Assembly: GCF_034190915.1 (NCBI RefSeq)
Contig: NW_026947506.1
Span: forward strand, 29,889,248-29,953,247
Reading direction: 5' to 3'
Length of the DNA stretch: 64,000 nucleotides
Source: Cavia porcellus
Taxonomy: Eukaryota; Chordata; Mammalia; Rodentia; Caviidae
Shown here: positions 11,086 to 21,995 of the stretch, one piece after another
How positions within the stretch are numbered: position 1 is the first letter of the stretch
How the letters are laid out: every line of letters starts with the position of its first letter
Notes under the pieces: generated by a model
The model's input: the letters and a program-made list of their open reading frames with translations, nothing else
The model's database searches: none
Told to the model about the DNA's origin: nothing
Position numbers and translations under genes: made by a program

Positions 11086-11599
11086 ATACTGAGAGCCCCT
11101 CTGGAGGAAACAGAACCATTTGCAGGCTTGTAGGACTCCCAACCCAGGATCTTCCATGGTATGACATGGTATCTGCATTGTGCCTAGGCCTTATGGCCAG
11201 GACTCTGAAGGCAGATGTCCTGGAGCAGTGGGGCTGACCCACCAGAACCCATCTCAAGGTAGGGTTTGGGCAGGGGAGGGATATCCAAGTTTTTCTTGAC
11301 CTTGGCCTCATTGCTATGATTTGTTCCTAGCCTGCCTTAAACTCAGTTTCCTTGTCTGGAAAATGTGGAACTAACAGCTGTCACCCTGCACAGAGGTATC
11401 CACCACAGGCCAGCTCCTCTGTCCCAGGAGAAGCCCTGGCACATACCTAGGGGACCCTTGCCAGTGACACTGGGCTGCTGTTTGGGTGAGGCCAGCTGGA
11501 TGCTGAATCCAGGCTCAGGCTCCAGTGCCAGAGCAGATTTCAAGACAATTTGTAGTGACGAAATACCATCCCTTTATCTCTGGGCAAGGCTTTCTTAGT

Positions 11600-11720
11600 T
11601 CTGCGCAATTAATCCAGAAGCAGCTCAACCATGTGGGCCAGCTTCTTGAAGATCAAACGTGCCTGGTGCAGGCGTTAATTAAGTCATTATCTCAGGCCCC
11701 GAGGCTAAGGATCAGGCCTT
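11600..11720. promoter_or_regulatory. Cluster of homeodomain, TCF and GATA-type motifs
   Basis: Within 120 bases there are CAATTAATCC (TAATTA and OTX-type TAATCC overlapping), AGATCAAACG (TCF/LEF-like), GTTAATTAAG and GTCATTATCTC (GATA on the minus strand). The block is repeat-free and AT-richer than its surroundings. It is a candidate enhancer by motif density alone. Confidence 0.3.
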
Positions 11721-12159
11721 TCCAGTTCAGGCTCCCCAGAAGGGGAGATAAGCTGCCAGCAGGGTGGGAAGGCATTCTCTAGGTTGTTTTTCACTCCCTG
11801 TTAAGTATTTTTATTTTCCCATTTGAATACACAAACAGAAGTCTAAAACAGCACACAAGCATGTAATCATCTTGTGAATATTTTTTGAATGAAAAGGTCA
11901 TGTTAAGGGACACTTGGTGGCTTCACCAATAGGTTGAAGAGCCTAGGTCCTCTCCAGGACTGCAGTACACAGTCAGGTGTGTCATCAGGCATTTCAATAG
12001 CCAGTCAGAATACAGACCTCAGCTTAGTGTAAAAGTAGAAAATACAATTTCTCATTAATAATTTTTATGCTAATTACTGGTTGAAATGATGACATTTTGG
12101 ATATATTAAGTTAAATAAACTATGGTTACAATTCATTTCATTTGTTACTACTTTGTACA

Positions 12160-12340
12160 TTTATTTATTTATTTTGGTGGTATTGAAAATTGAATCCAGA
12201 GAGGGCTGAGCTACATCCCCATGCTTTTTTAAATTTTTGAGATGGTCTCCCTAAGCTGCCCAGGCTGACCTGAAACTTGTGATCCTTTAGCCTCAGCCTC
12301 CCAAATAATTGGGATTACAGGTATAAACCACCACCCAGAC
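12160..12340 (-). mobile_element. Old dimeric B1+ID SINE
   Basis: Read on the minus strand, a B1-type body (GTAATCCCAATTATTTGGGA..., CAGCCTGGGCAGCTTAGGGA) is followed by a degenerate ID part ending in TAAATAAATAAA. Such B1-ID dimers are known from several non-murid rodents. The copy is well diverged and I could not identify a flanking duplication. Confidence 0.75.
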
Positions 12341-12380
12341 TCTAAAACATTTAAAATGACACGTAGTTCAAATGATATTT

Positions 12381-12478
12381 GGGGATTTAGCTCAGCGGCG
12401 TAAGTGCCTGCCTTGCAAGCGCACAGTCCCGAGTTCGATCCTTAGTACCGATTTAAAAAAAAAAAAAAACAGACTTGA
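12381..12478 (+). mobile_element. ID-type SINE
   Basis: The body GGGGATTTAGCTCAGCGGCG keeps an intact A-box, GAGTTCGATCC keeps the B-box, and an A14 tail follows with a short extension. The flanks agttcaaatgatattt (12365-12380) and agctcacatgatattt (12480-12495) form a 16-bp target-site duplication with two differences. Confidence 0.9.
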
Positions 12479-15400
12479 AAGCTCACATGATATTTCTATA
12501 GGACAGAGCTAGTCTTAAGACATATATGCATGGCTGTACAGTAAAGCCAACCGAACTGCAGCACCACAGATACGGCAAACTCCAGGAACCTCAAGTGGGG
12601 ATTAGTACATAGGCCACCTGCCCGGCCTACGTGGCCCTGGCCTCCCCATCCTCAGCCCTGTGTGATCGCAGCAAGCTTCTTGGCCTCTTAGAAACTCAGC
12701 TTCCTCCTCTGAGGTGACAGGGACATTCATGCAGCAGATATGTGCACTGGACTAAGTATGGGTCACAACATAGCGACAGACCTTCATGGAGCTCAGAGTC
12801 TCCAGGAAACAATGAAACGAATGACAAACGTGTGCCATTCAAGTGGCTGGGAAGGTTAGGGGTGGAGAAGGAACCAGTTTGGAAGATCTAGGCCACATGT
12901 TGTAGGCAGAATAGCCAACAGCAAGTACAAAAGCCCTGAGGCAGGAACCAGTGTGGCAAGAGGGGATGGTACCCTAGGAAGTCATGAGCTAGAGATGCTG
13001 GACTGTAAAGCAGATCTTAGGGGCCTTGAGACCAGTGTGGGGTCCGGGTTTTATAGGAGAAGCCACTGGAGGGCTTTCAGTAGGCAATGCAATATAGTTG
13101 CTATCTGTCAAGATTTCTGCCCACCATGAACTCACAAAGGGCTCATCAAGGACATCCTGGCTCAAGATCCACCACACAGTTGCAGTCAGCACTGCCAGCA
13201 CTGAGTGGGCACTGCTTCCCAGCCAGGCTGCTTCCTCACAGCAAAGGTGAGCCCCTTTCAGGCTAGCCTTTGGTGCCAATGATGTCAAGGCCACCTTACA
13301 TGATCAGACTCAGCTGTGCCAAGTCCAGCTGGCCTCCAGGGGAGGGGACAGGGACACCACCAGGACAGAGGAGCAACCAGAGCTGTAAAGGACCCTTGTG
13401 CTTATTCCTGAAGAAAGGACCATGGGAGGCCAAAGGCAGCTGCAGGAAGCCCAGGCCCTTGGACTCCTAGTGAAGACACAGCCGGAGCCCCATGTTCTTA
13501 GCACGTGGTGCAAACACTCCCGGAAAGACCTTCATCAGCTACCAGACTGAAGTCACAGCATGGCTGGCAGGAGCTTCATCCACCTCCAGTCTGGTCCTTC
13601 AGGCAGTGGGAGGACAAACAACTAGACTTAAACTGGCAGAGCCCACCCTCTGCAGAGTCACCTGTATTCCCTGAGAGGGGCCACCTGGGTTACCTGGGCC
13701 ATATGCTTTCTCCCTGGGAGCTTGTTCCCTACCCTGTGGTCACGGTTTCAGGAGAGTCTGGACCTGCTCAGACTCTGCCCCATCCCATGTCACCTGTGAT
13801 GGTTCCCCCATGGGCAGGAAGAGCCCCACAGGTAATCTCATCCCCCACCCTGTCCACTTAGGGTAGGGGACTCCCAGCATTCCTGTAGAGGAATGAAGGG
13901 ACAGTGCAACTCCAGCCCGGAGGACATCACACTTCTGTAGCCTGCAAAATGTGAGTTGCCTGTGAGGCCTGTAGAACACTGGCTTTCTGGGTACAGAAGG
14001 GCTGGGGAGCAGCTCCACCCCACACTGTGCTTCGCCTCTTTTACTGAGCCTCTGAGACCTCCAAGATGATAATGGACAAAATAACAAAGTGGCCCTCAGG
14101 GATGCTGCTGAAGGAGCTGTGTCCCAGAAATGTCCTCAGAGCCTATTCCCTCCAGCCTCCATCAGCACTCCTTCCTGATCTCTTGGCCCTATCCACAGGA
14201 AGGGCCACAGGGCACAAACACCTGACGCTTGGTCGCTGTTTGGACTCTTGGTCCTCTCTAGGTGAGAAAAGACCCTGTTGGGGAGAGAATAAGCCTCTTT
14301 GGGTGATGGAGGCTCCAGGGATGGGGAGGCTGGCGGGTCACTCTCCTGCATGTTTCCCTCCCAAAATGACACCACCACCACCACTCCAGTTCCCAGGAAT
14401 CCCCAGCCCACTGTAGCTGTGGAGGTCTGAGACGAGACCCCACACCATGCATCCAGCTTGGCCCCAGGTGGAGACCAGCCAGGCCGTAGGGTCCATACCC
14501 TGGCCTCATCTGTCATCTGACACCTTGATGTCCCAAGATGCCAGGAGTAAGAAATCCTGGGATTCAGAAAGCACTTAGGACATACCTGGAGCTGCGGGCA
14601 CCTGAACTAGCCTGTGGAGCTGAAAGCATCAGGCTTGGTCAGACTGTTCCTCTCAGAGTGCCCAATGGCCCAGAGGTCACCCAAGGGCCTCAGAGGCCAG
14701 GTAGCCACGGCATGGGCAGCCCTGAGTGGGCTCTGAGGCACAGCAGGTGTGCACTGAGCTGGGCAGGACAGGGGCAGAGAAGCCCAGCTCAGCCACTACT
14801 CCTGCCCGGTTAAGTTGCCCCTGGGATATCTTGGTCCAGAGCCAAGAGGAATATGACAAGAGGCTTCCAGAGAAGGCTGAAGGATGTGGCCTGGCAGCTC
14901 TCTCCAGGGCAGGAATCTCCCTTTCCAGCCTACCACCCTTCCCATCTCCCTCTCAGGGGAGCCAATCCAGGGACCTTCCCCACTTCACAGCTGCGTCACT
15001 CCTCTGGAATGCACTTTCCATTCTCCTCCCCCTCTCCCCTCCAGTTCCCTCCTCCCCCCGCCCCCCCCGCCCTTTCTCCACCCGATCCAGCCAAGCCAGA
15101 CCCCAGAACCTGATATGCTTGGCACCTCCTGTCCCCACTCCCCATCCCAAGGTGGGGACGAGGCAGGTGGAGAGGAGGGAGGAAGATTTCTGGAAGGCTT
15201 ATCCCTAAATTCTCACCATACCCTCAGCTGCCTAGAGGGGACACTTACTTAGAGGGCAGGGCCGATCCAGGGACCTTCCCCACTTCACAGCAGTATACCA
15301 GAGGCAGGGCCTTCCTGTCCCAGGACCATCCCTGGCTGATACTAGCCAGGCAGCCTAGGGCTGGCTCCAGCATCCCCATGTCCATTCTGGTCTGGGCTCC

Positions 15401-17194
15401 TGCCTCTGGGAGCCTCCCTAAAGGCAAGGGCAGCAAGACTAAGGGTCTCTCTGGCTGTCTTCACAGGGATGCTTGCAGAGCATGAACTCTGTGGCCCTAG
15501 GCCCCCTCCTTGTAGTCAGAGTCTAATGAGGCTGGGCTCCCCCTTTCCTGTGTTCACCCCACCTGGCCTCAAGTGGGTTCCAAGAATCCATCAGCAAGAA
15601 AAATGCCCTGACCAGCCTGGGATCACAGCGGCCCTCCAAAATGAAGCAAGCCCCATCTGTCACTCAGCCAGTATCCCACTACCTACACAACCTGACAGCC
15701 TGCACACCCCATTCCTGTCCCCCACCACACCCAACACAGGGCTCTGCAGCTTGGTGGCCACATACCTGATCAGGGTTCACCTGGGCTTGGAATTTTCAAG
15801 ACAGTCCCTGGCTTCCTTTCTGTCCCAGGACCGTCCCTGGCTGAGCCCCTTAGCCTCTACTGTTTTAATCACATACCTCTGGAGCTGCATCCTGTCCTGC
15901 TGCCCCATCAGAACAAGAGGCTCCCCAAAGACAGGGCTGTCACCCCATCGGTGGTCCAGACCCTGCAGCCTAGACTCCATGGCCAGTCAAGATGGCACCA
16001 GCCCCTCTGTGGCTCCCACTAACCCTATACTCCATTCTCAGCCCAGAGAAGGAGGTGAGGGTGAATGACTCTAGGGACAGCCCCTACAGGCCCAGATCAC
16101 AGGGCAAAGGAGAAAAGACTGGTCATAGCCCCTCACCCCACACTGCCTCGGCCAAGCCCTAGGACTTCCCAGGGGATTCCCAGGAAGCTTGGCCAACCTA
16201 AGGAGGAACCTGGCCAGGCCCCAGGGATGGTGGCTAGGTTCATAAACAGGCTTTTATAGCTTAAGAGAGGCAGGGCAGGCCAGCCAATGGGGAAGGCTCA
16301 GACCTAGCTGCCTGGAGGCCTCTGTGCCGTGTGCTCATGAGCACCCCTCTGAGACCAGCATCTTCTTCTATACATTGGGCTCTGCAGTGGATTTCGTGAG
16401 TGGATTCGTGGAACAGAGCCTGGGAGCACTGTGCACTAGTACCAATGGGCTGCTGCTCCTGGGCTGAGCAGAAGTTATCGTTCCCTGGAGGTGAGCCAAT
16501 CGGGACAAGAGAGCAGCAGGGTCACTCTAGTCCCTCTTCTCCCTGACAGGCTATTGAAGGACTGAAGGAGTAAGTGGCACCAGATAGGTGCCACCTCACC
16601 TCCAAGAACGTGGGGGCCACCTCTGTGGACACCTCACCTTGCAGCCCCTCCACCCAGGCAGGGGCAATCACCTCCTCTCATCATGAGTACATCCTGCCTG
16701 GTCCCGGGTCACACTGTGCAAGACTGGACACAGATGGCAACAGGACCCACCTCTCCCCAAGGAGACACTCTGTTGCATGCCATGGCGGAAGCACGGCCAC
16801 ATCCAACTCCAGGAGGCCAAGGACCAAGCAGCACCTGGGAACCCTCACTGAGGATTTAGGGCCCTAGGGCTCAGTGCAGGGGAAGGAGGTGGGCGTAGGA
16901 CACCAGGGCAGCCTCTACGCAAGATGGCCACTGTGCTGAGCCCCAGGCTCCACAGTGCACACATCTGGGTAAAGTCTGGTTATTACAGGTCACTATGTAT
17001 GATAGCAGTTCTGAGTCTGAGCTTCCTCTGGTCAGATCCTCTCTGAGCACACTCTAAGCACAATCTCACTTCACATTAAAACCTATCCTCAAGGGGTAAA
17101 AGGAATCAAGATGTGTTATGCATGTGTACCAACTCCTCACAATGAACATAATCATATGCCGCAAATATGTACTAATAGAATCTTTAAAATGTAA

Positions 17195-17295
17195 AAATGA
17201 AGCATCTATTCCTATTTCTATATTTATATCAGATGATCAAGGTTCAGAGAAGGTAAGGAACTTGCCTCCTGCCACACAGCTAGGGAGAATGAGGA
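17195..17295 (+). repeat. MIR-like fragment
   Basis: GGTTCAGAGAAGGTAAGGAA and CTGCCACACAGCTAGG match the conserved 3' part of MIR elements (the AGGTTAAGTAACTTGCCCAAGG-type segment). The preceding 17030-17090 segment (CTCTGAGCACACTCTAAGC) is probably the same element's 5' side. Confidence 0.6.
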
Positions 17296-18889
17296 TCAGA
17301 GCTTGAGGCAAGGTAGGGGAGTTTATAATCCTGCACTTCAACCAGCACATCTCCAGGCTGGCCTTGCAGAGGCTGTGGACAGCAGGTCAATGCTCGCCAG
17401 GCTCCCTGCCAAACGTGTTCCTGAAACACATCAGCCAGACTTCCCCAAAGAAATCCACCAAGAGGTGGGTGAGGGGGCTGGTTGTGTAAACTCTAAGGGA
17501 AGTCTTTAGTAGGATGACACAGGGCCCTGTCCTAGTGGGAGGCTGATCCCAGAGCAATCTCCCACTGGAACCAAAATCAGGAGATGGTGTTTTGGGCAAA
17601 ACAACCCACTGAACTTCTGCCTGGCAGATTTAAAACTCCACTGTGCACTCACATGCAGGAGCTCTGCTGAGTACGTCCCATGCAGAGCTTCTGAGGGCCC
17701 AAGGCACACATGGCCTCTGTCCACAGGTCCAGAGTAAGAGACTCAGGACTTTGGACCTTTGAGATGCAAGTCAGAACCAGACTAGATGATCTTCAAAGGG
17801 AGGAAGCCTCTGACCAGTGGGACTTGAAAGTGGGCAGAGGAGTCAGACACCAGTTTCCTAATTTGGTCACATCTCAGGAAACAAGACTGGGATGAAGGAG
17901 GTCAACTCAGTGGGGGGCCCCTGTGCAGGGCAGGGGTGCCCAGCACTCAGAAGTGGCCAGATCTCTGAGGGCTGGGCACACAGTCTGGGATGGTCATGAA
18001 GGCAGTTGCAGCATCCTGTCTCCAAATGAGAGAACCCTCAACCCAGGTTCACCTTGCTGCCCAGAGTGGCTGTGGGGTCCAGGAGGGAATTGCCCAGCCT
18101 CGGGGTGAGTCACTGTGGTCCGACTGATTCACTGATCCGGGGGAGGTGTGACTGAACTGTCCACTGTCTGGAGGCCCGGGCCAAGGTCATCATCCTGGCT
18201 GGCTCTGCGGTGGGCCCTGCCCAGTGGCTTTGCAGCCGGTGATGATCTCATTTTACCACCCAGCTTGGCTGGCTGTCACGCCCATTTACAGATGGGGAAG
18301 CTGAGGCGGAGAAGTCCAGGCTGAAGCCACACAGGACAGTGCTGGAGACAGAGCTGGGCAGGTCTGGCCAAGCCACTGTGCCTACAGTGTCCAGCAGAGA
18401 AGGACCCATGGGCACTGCCTGTGCTGAGCAGAGCATTGATCCTTTTCAGTCCCTTGGTCAGAGCATGAACTCTGGGGAACTGACTCCCAGCTGCAAGGGC
18501 ATGAGGGATTCAGAGACTCCAGAGTAGGAGGACCCATGAGTTCATTAAGAGTTCCTAAAGGAATCAAGGCAGAGCGGCCCTTGGTCCCCTGGCCAGCCAG
18601 GTGCAAAGACCAGAGCAACATGGAGCCAGCCAGTGTGCACAGGTCAAGTCCCAATCTCCTCCCTTCATCTGCAGAGATCTGACCAGTGGCCCCGGCCAGC
18701 CGAGGGGTCCAAGCTGCACCCCTTTCTGATGGCCCTGAGCAAACCTCTTTCCCTGAGAGCCTTGGTTTCCCCCTCTGTCCCTTCCATGAGCAACAGTACG
18801 GCCTCCTACCTGGTCTGCAGAGTGGCCACAGGGTGGACATGGCTGGAGCAGGCATGAGGAGCCAGTGTTCTACAGGAGGAGATTTCCAT

Positions 18890-19008
18890 CTGTGATGGTC
18901 GTGGTGATGCAGACAATGTCCCTGAGCTTTACATTTAAGAATGGCTAAAATGATAAATTTTGTGTTATGTGCATTTTACCACAATTTTTAAAAAAAGAAA
19001 GAAAGAAA
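18890..19008 (+). mobile_element. Old L1 3'-end fragment
   Basis: The segment TAAATTTTGTGTTATGTGCA followed by TTTTACCACAATTTTTAAAA is the hallmark terminal part of L1M-class 3' untranslated regions, with an A-rich tail. It is convergent with, and just beyond, the PRKAR1B polyadenylation site. Confidence 0.7.
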
Positions 19009-19054
19009 ACCCCTCTTCAGGAAAGATTTCAGACCAAGAGCTCCGGGCTGGGGA

Positions 19055-20159
19055 GTGGTTCTTCTCTGCACATTTATTAGCTCATGCACACCAGGAGCGG
19101 CTGGGGGCAGTGCACAGCCACAGAGTCCACGGGCGCAGGCGGGGTGGGCAAGCGCAGGAGCTGGTCACCGGCAGGGTGGCCTCCTTAGCCACACAAGGAC
19201 AAGATGGGATGGCCCCTTGGGCTCTCAGGCTCTGTGCCATCATTGGACATGAAACACACCTAGGGGACAGGTCTGTGGATGGTTGGGCTGGGGCCAGGAC
19301 TGGCTTCCCTTACATTTTCCCTCACATCCAGGGAATGGAGGCCAGGTAAGAAACACACAGTCTTCCTGGGCTGGGGTACAGGTTGACTCAGCTGTATCTA
19401 TGAGGAGCACTCAAATGGGACCTTGACTCCTACAGCTTTATCCAGAATGCTCAGAAAGCCTCGCTCTCCCTGCAGATCCCCAAGAAGCCACTTGATGGAG
19501 AAGTACCCTGACCCCTGGAGAAGCACTCACCAGACATTGTAAAGTCCCAAACTTACTGGTTTCCTACCCATTCCAGTGAGGTGACTCAGGCTCTGCTAAC
19601 TGTCTCAGGTGCCCCAGGTGCCCAGGTATCAGGCAGTAAGTGACCCACCCAGGGGTGGCCTTTCCAATCTCTACCCAGGAAAGCTCCTCTAACTTTCCAT
19701 GCTCACATGGGCCCACAGTCCAGGTCACCATGTCAGAAGCCAGGGATCAAACCTGTGTCCCCTGGGGACCTGTGAGAAGAGGGTGGGGGGAAGGCCCTCT
19801 TTCCTCAGCCTCTATCTCCACCTCCAGCCTGAATGTCCCTTTGGGGACACTCCATTTGATGAGATCTTTCCTATAGTGGGCCTAGGCCTGGAGAATCTGA
19901 CACCATAGGGACTTGAAGGGGCTGAGGTGGCTCCAAACAAGCCCCTGGGGCAAACAGGAGGGTCACTGGGGAAGGAAGCTGGCCTGTGGCCTTCTTGGTC
20001 TTGGGATATCTTCTGTTTTCTTGCTCTTTGTTTTTGAAATGCACAAGTTGATTACTTATTCCACAAAGAGTCCAGAGGGAAGGGAGTCCATGCTGGGCCA
20101 CCAGCCCACCAACCACTTCTTGAGGCTCCCAGCCCAGACACATGGTGGACAGCGGTGGC
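19055..20159 (-). other. PRKAR1B: PRKAR1B 3' untranslated region
   Basis: The region runs from the stop codon to about 18 nt past the polyadenylation signal, roughly 1.1 kb with no repeats inside. The cleavage point is estimated. No alternative AATAAA was seen on the minus strand between the stop and the signal. Confidence 0.65.
19073..19078 (-). terminator. PRKAR1B: PRKAR1B polyadenylation signal
   Basis: This is minus-strand AATAAA (context AGCTAATAAATGTGC). It is followed about 65-90 nt later by U-rich minus-strand sequence derived from the tail of an antisense L1 3' end. It is the first canonical hexamer after the stop codon. Confidence 0.65.
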
Positions 20160-20396
<237 letters not shown>

Positions 20397-20485
20397 TCAG
20401 GCCCAATACCACCATGGGCATTGGGCAAATTTGAATTTCAAATACTGTACACAAAAATGTTTAGTGTTAAATGTGTCCAGCCAAA

Positions 20486-20593
20486 TTTTTTTTTTTTTTT
20501 GTCTTTTTCTTTTTTATCGGTACCGGGGATCGAACTCATGACTGCCTGCTTGCAAGGCAGGTGCTTATGCGGCTGAGCTAAATCGCTAGTCCC
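20486..20593 (-). mobile_element. ID-type SINE, long-tail subfamily
   Basis: It lies in the minus orientation, sense to PRKAR1B, in intron 10. The body has an A-box (TTTAGCTCAGCCGC), a B-box (GAGTTCGATCC) and the tail GGTACCGATAAAAAAGAAAA followed by AGACAAAAA. The flanks tccagccaaa (20476-20485) and tccagcaaaa (20594-20603) are a near-perfect duplication. Its 3' end is about 370 nt from the next exon (20961 to 20594). Confidence 0.93.
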
Positions 20594-20796
20594 TCCAGCA
20601 AAATATTTGATATATATTTATACAAATTACCAAAGCATTCATTAAGCAAGGCATTGTCCTGCAGCCACTGGAGCAGAAGGAACCAGCCCAGGTGTGCTCG
20701 GGACACTACCCCTTCAGAACACAGGAATGCTGGCAGTGGGTGACCCCTGTATCTCTCCGTCCTAAGCCTGGCCCTCCACAAGGTCATGTCCTCTCA

Positions 20797-21090
<294 letters not shown>

Positions 21091-21796
21091 TCAGTTGCAG
21101 GGGATCACCCCTGCTTGGCTCCTTTCTCCTGTGTAACTCTGACACCACTCCTCTTGCCCCCACCCATGCCTCTTCCTGAACACTGGACACCGATCTGATT
21201 GCCACAAGGTCTAAGTGCCTGCCCAGAGACCAGGCTTACTCCTGTTTCCATGGAGACACATGACTGCCCCTCCCCCCAAGCAATAATCCTAAGGTACCCC
21301 ATTTTTCCTTCCCTTCCTGAGGTGCTTGGTGAACCCCCGGATGGTCCCCTGGAGCAGTGCTGGGTGGGGGTGGTCTCTTAAAGCTGACCTTGGATGGAAC
21401 TCAAGGACAGAGCACTGCGGGCAGGGAGGACATGGTCTCAGGGTCATATACCTGCCAACATGGCCCCTCCTCACCCTAGAACAGGGCAGTGGGGTCTGCA
21501 GACATCACCAGTTCAATGATTAACGCAGAGGCTGTGGGCAGAATGCCACAGGCCCCACAGGAGGCAGCACACATCACAGGCTTGGTGAGGGCAGCAAGAG
21601 TGGCAGGACAGCCAAGTCGCCCAGCCTCCATGTGCCCTTTGGCTGGGCTGGGAGTAAGGTCTATCCTGGAATCTGGCCTGAGCTCTGGCTGCAGACCCAC
21701 CTGGCTGCTGGTCACTTTGGAAAGCCTTTTATGCCAGCAGAGTTTCCCCCTCCATGGCCCATAGGGTTCTGGGGATAGTTCAGAGGGGTTTCCAGC

Positions 21797-21995
21797 CAGC
21801 AGGGTGACTCATGCCCAAAATATTACCACCCTGAGAACCTGACACCAGAGGATGGCAAGTTTGAGTCCAGTCTGGGCAACTTAGTAGCTTAGGCAGATCG
21901 TGTCTCAAAATAAAAAAATTTGAAAAGGGCTGAGGATATAGCTCAAAGTGAAGGGCCCAGATTCAACTCCCAGTACCACCAAAAAGAAAAAATAA
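21797..21995 (+). mobile_element. Old dimeric B1+ID SINE
   Basis: B1-like text (GGATGGCAAGTTTGAGTCCA, GTCTGGGCAACTTAG, TGTCTCAAAATAAAA) is followed by an ID-like part (GGGCTGAGGATATAGCTCAA ... TTCAACTCCCAGTACCA) and an A-rich tail. It is antisense to PRKAR1B. Confidence 0.8.

Larger units (their letters stand above)
7856..19050. other. Intergenic region between PDGFA promoter and PRKAR1B 3' end
   Basis: About 11 kb with no recognisable coding exon on either strand. From 7.9 to 10.7 kb it is CpG-rich, as expected of extended PDGFA upstream regulatory DNA. From 10.7 to 19 kb it is ordinary sequence with MIR-like fragments, one old dimeric B1 SINE and one ID-type SINE. C-runs occur at 9871-9879, 10020-10032 and 15053-15070. 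I cannot exclude a noncoding divergent transcript. Confidence 0.7.

Noticed and set aside
12381..12478. tRNA-Ala-like sequence, and the similar segments in the other ID-type SINEs (e.g. 33647-33770, 61346-61448)
   Set aside because: A- and B-boxes and a TGC anticodon loop are visible, but the 3' acceptor strand does not pair with the 5' GGGGATT. Each copy has an A-rich tail, and most are flanked by a recognisable target-site duplication. They are SINEs, not tRNA genes.
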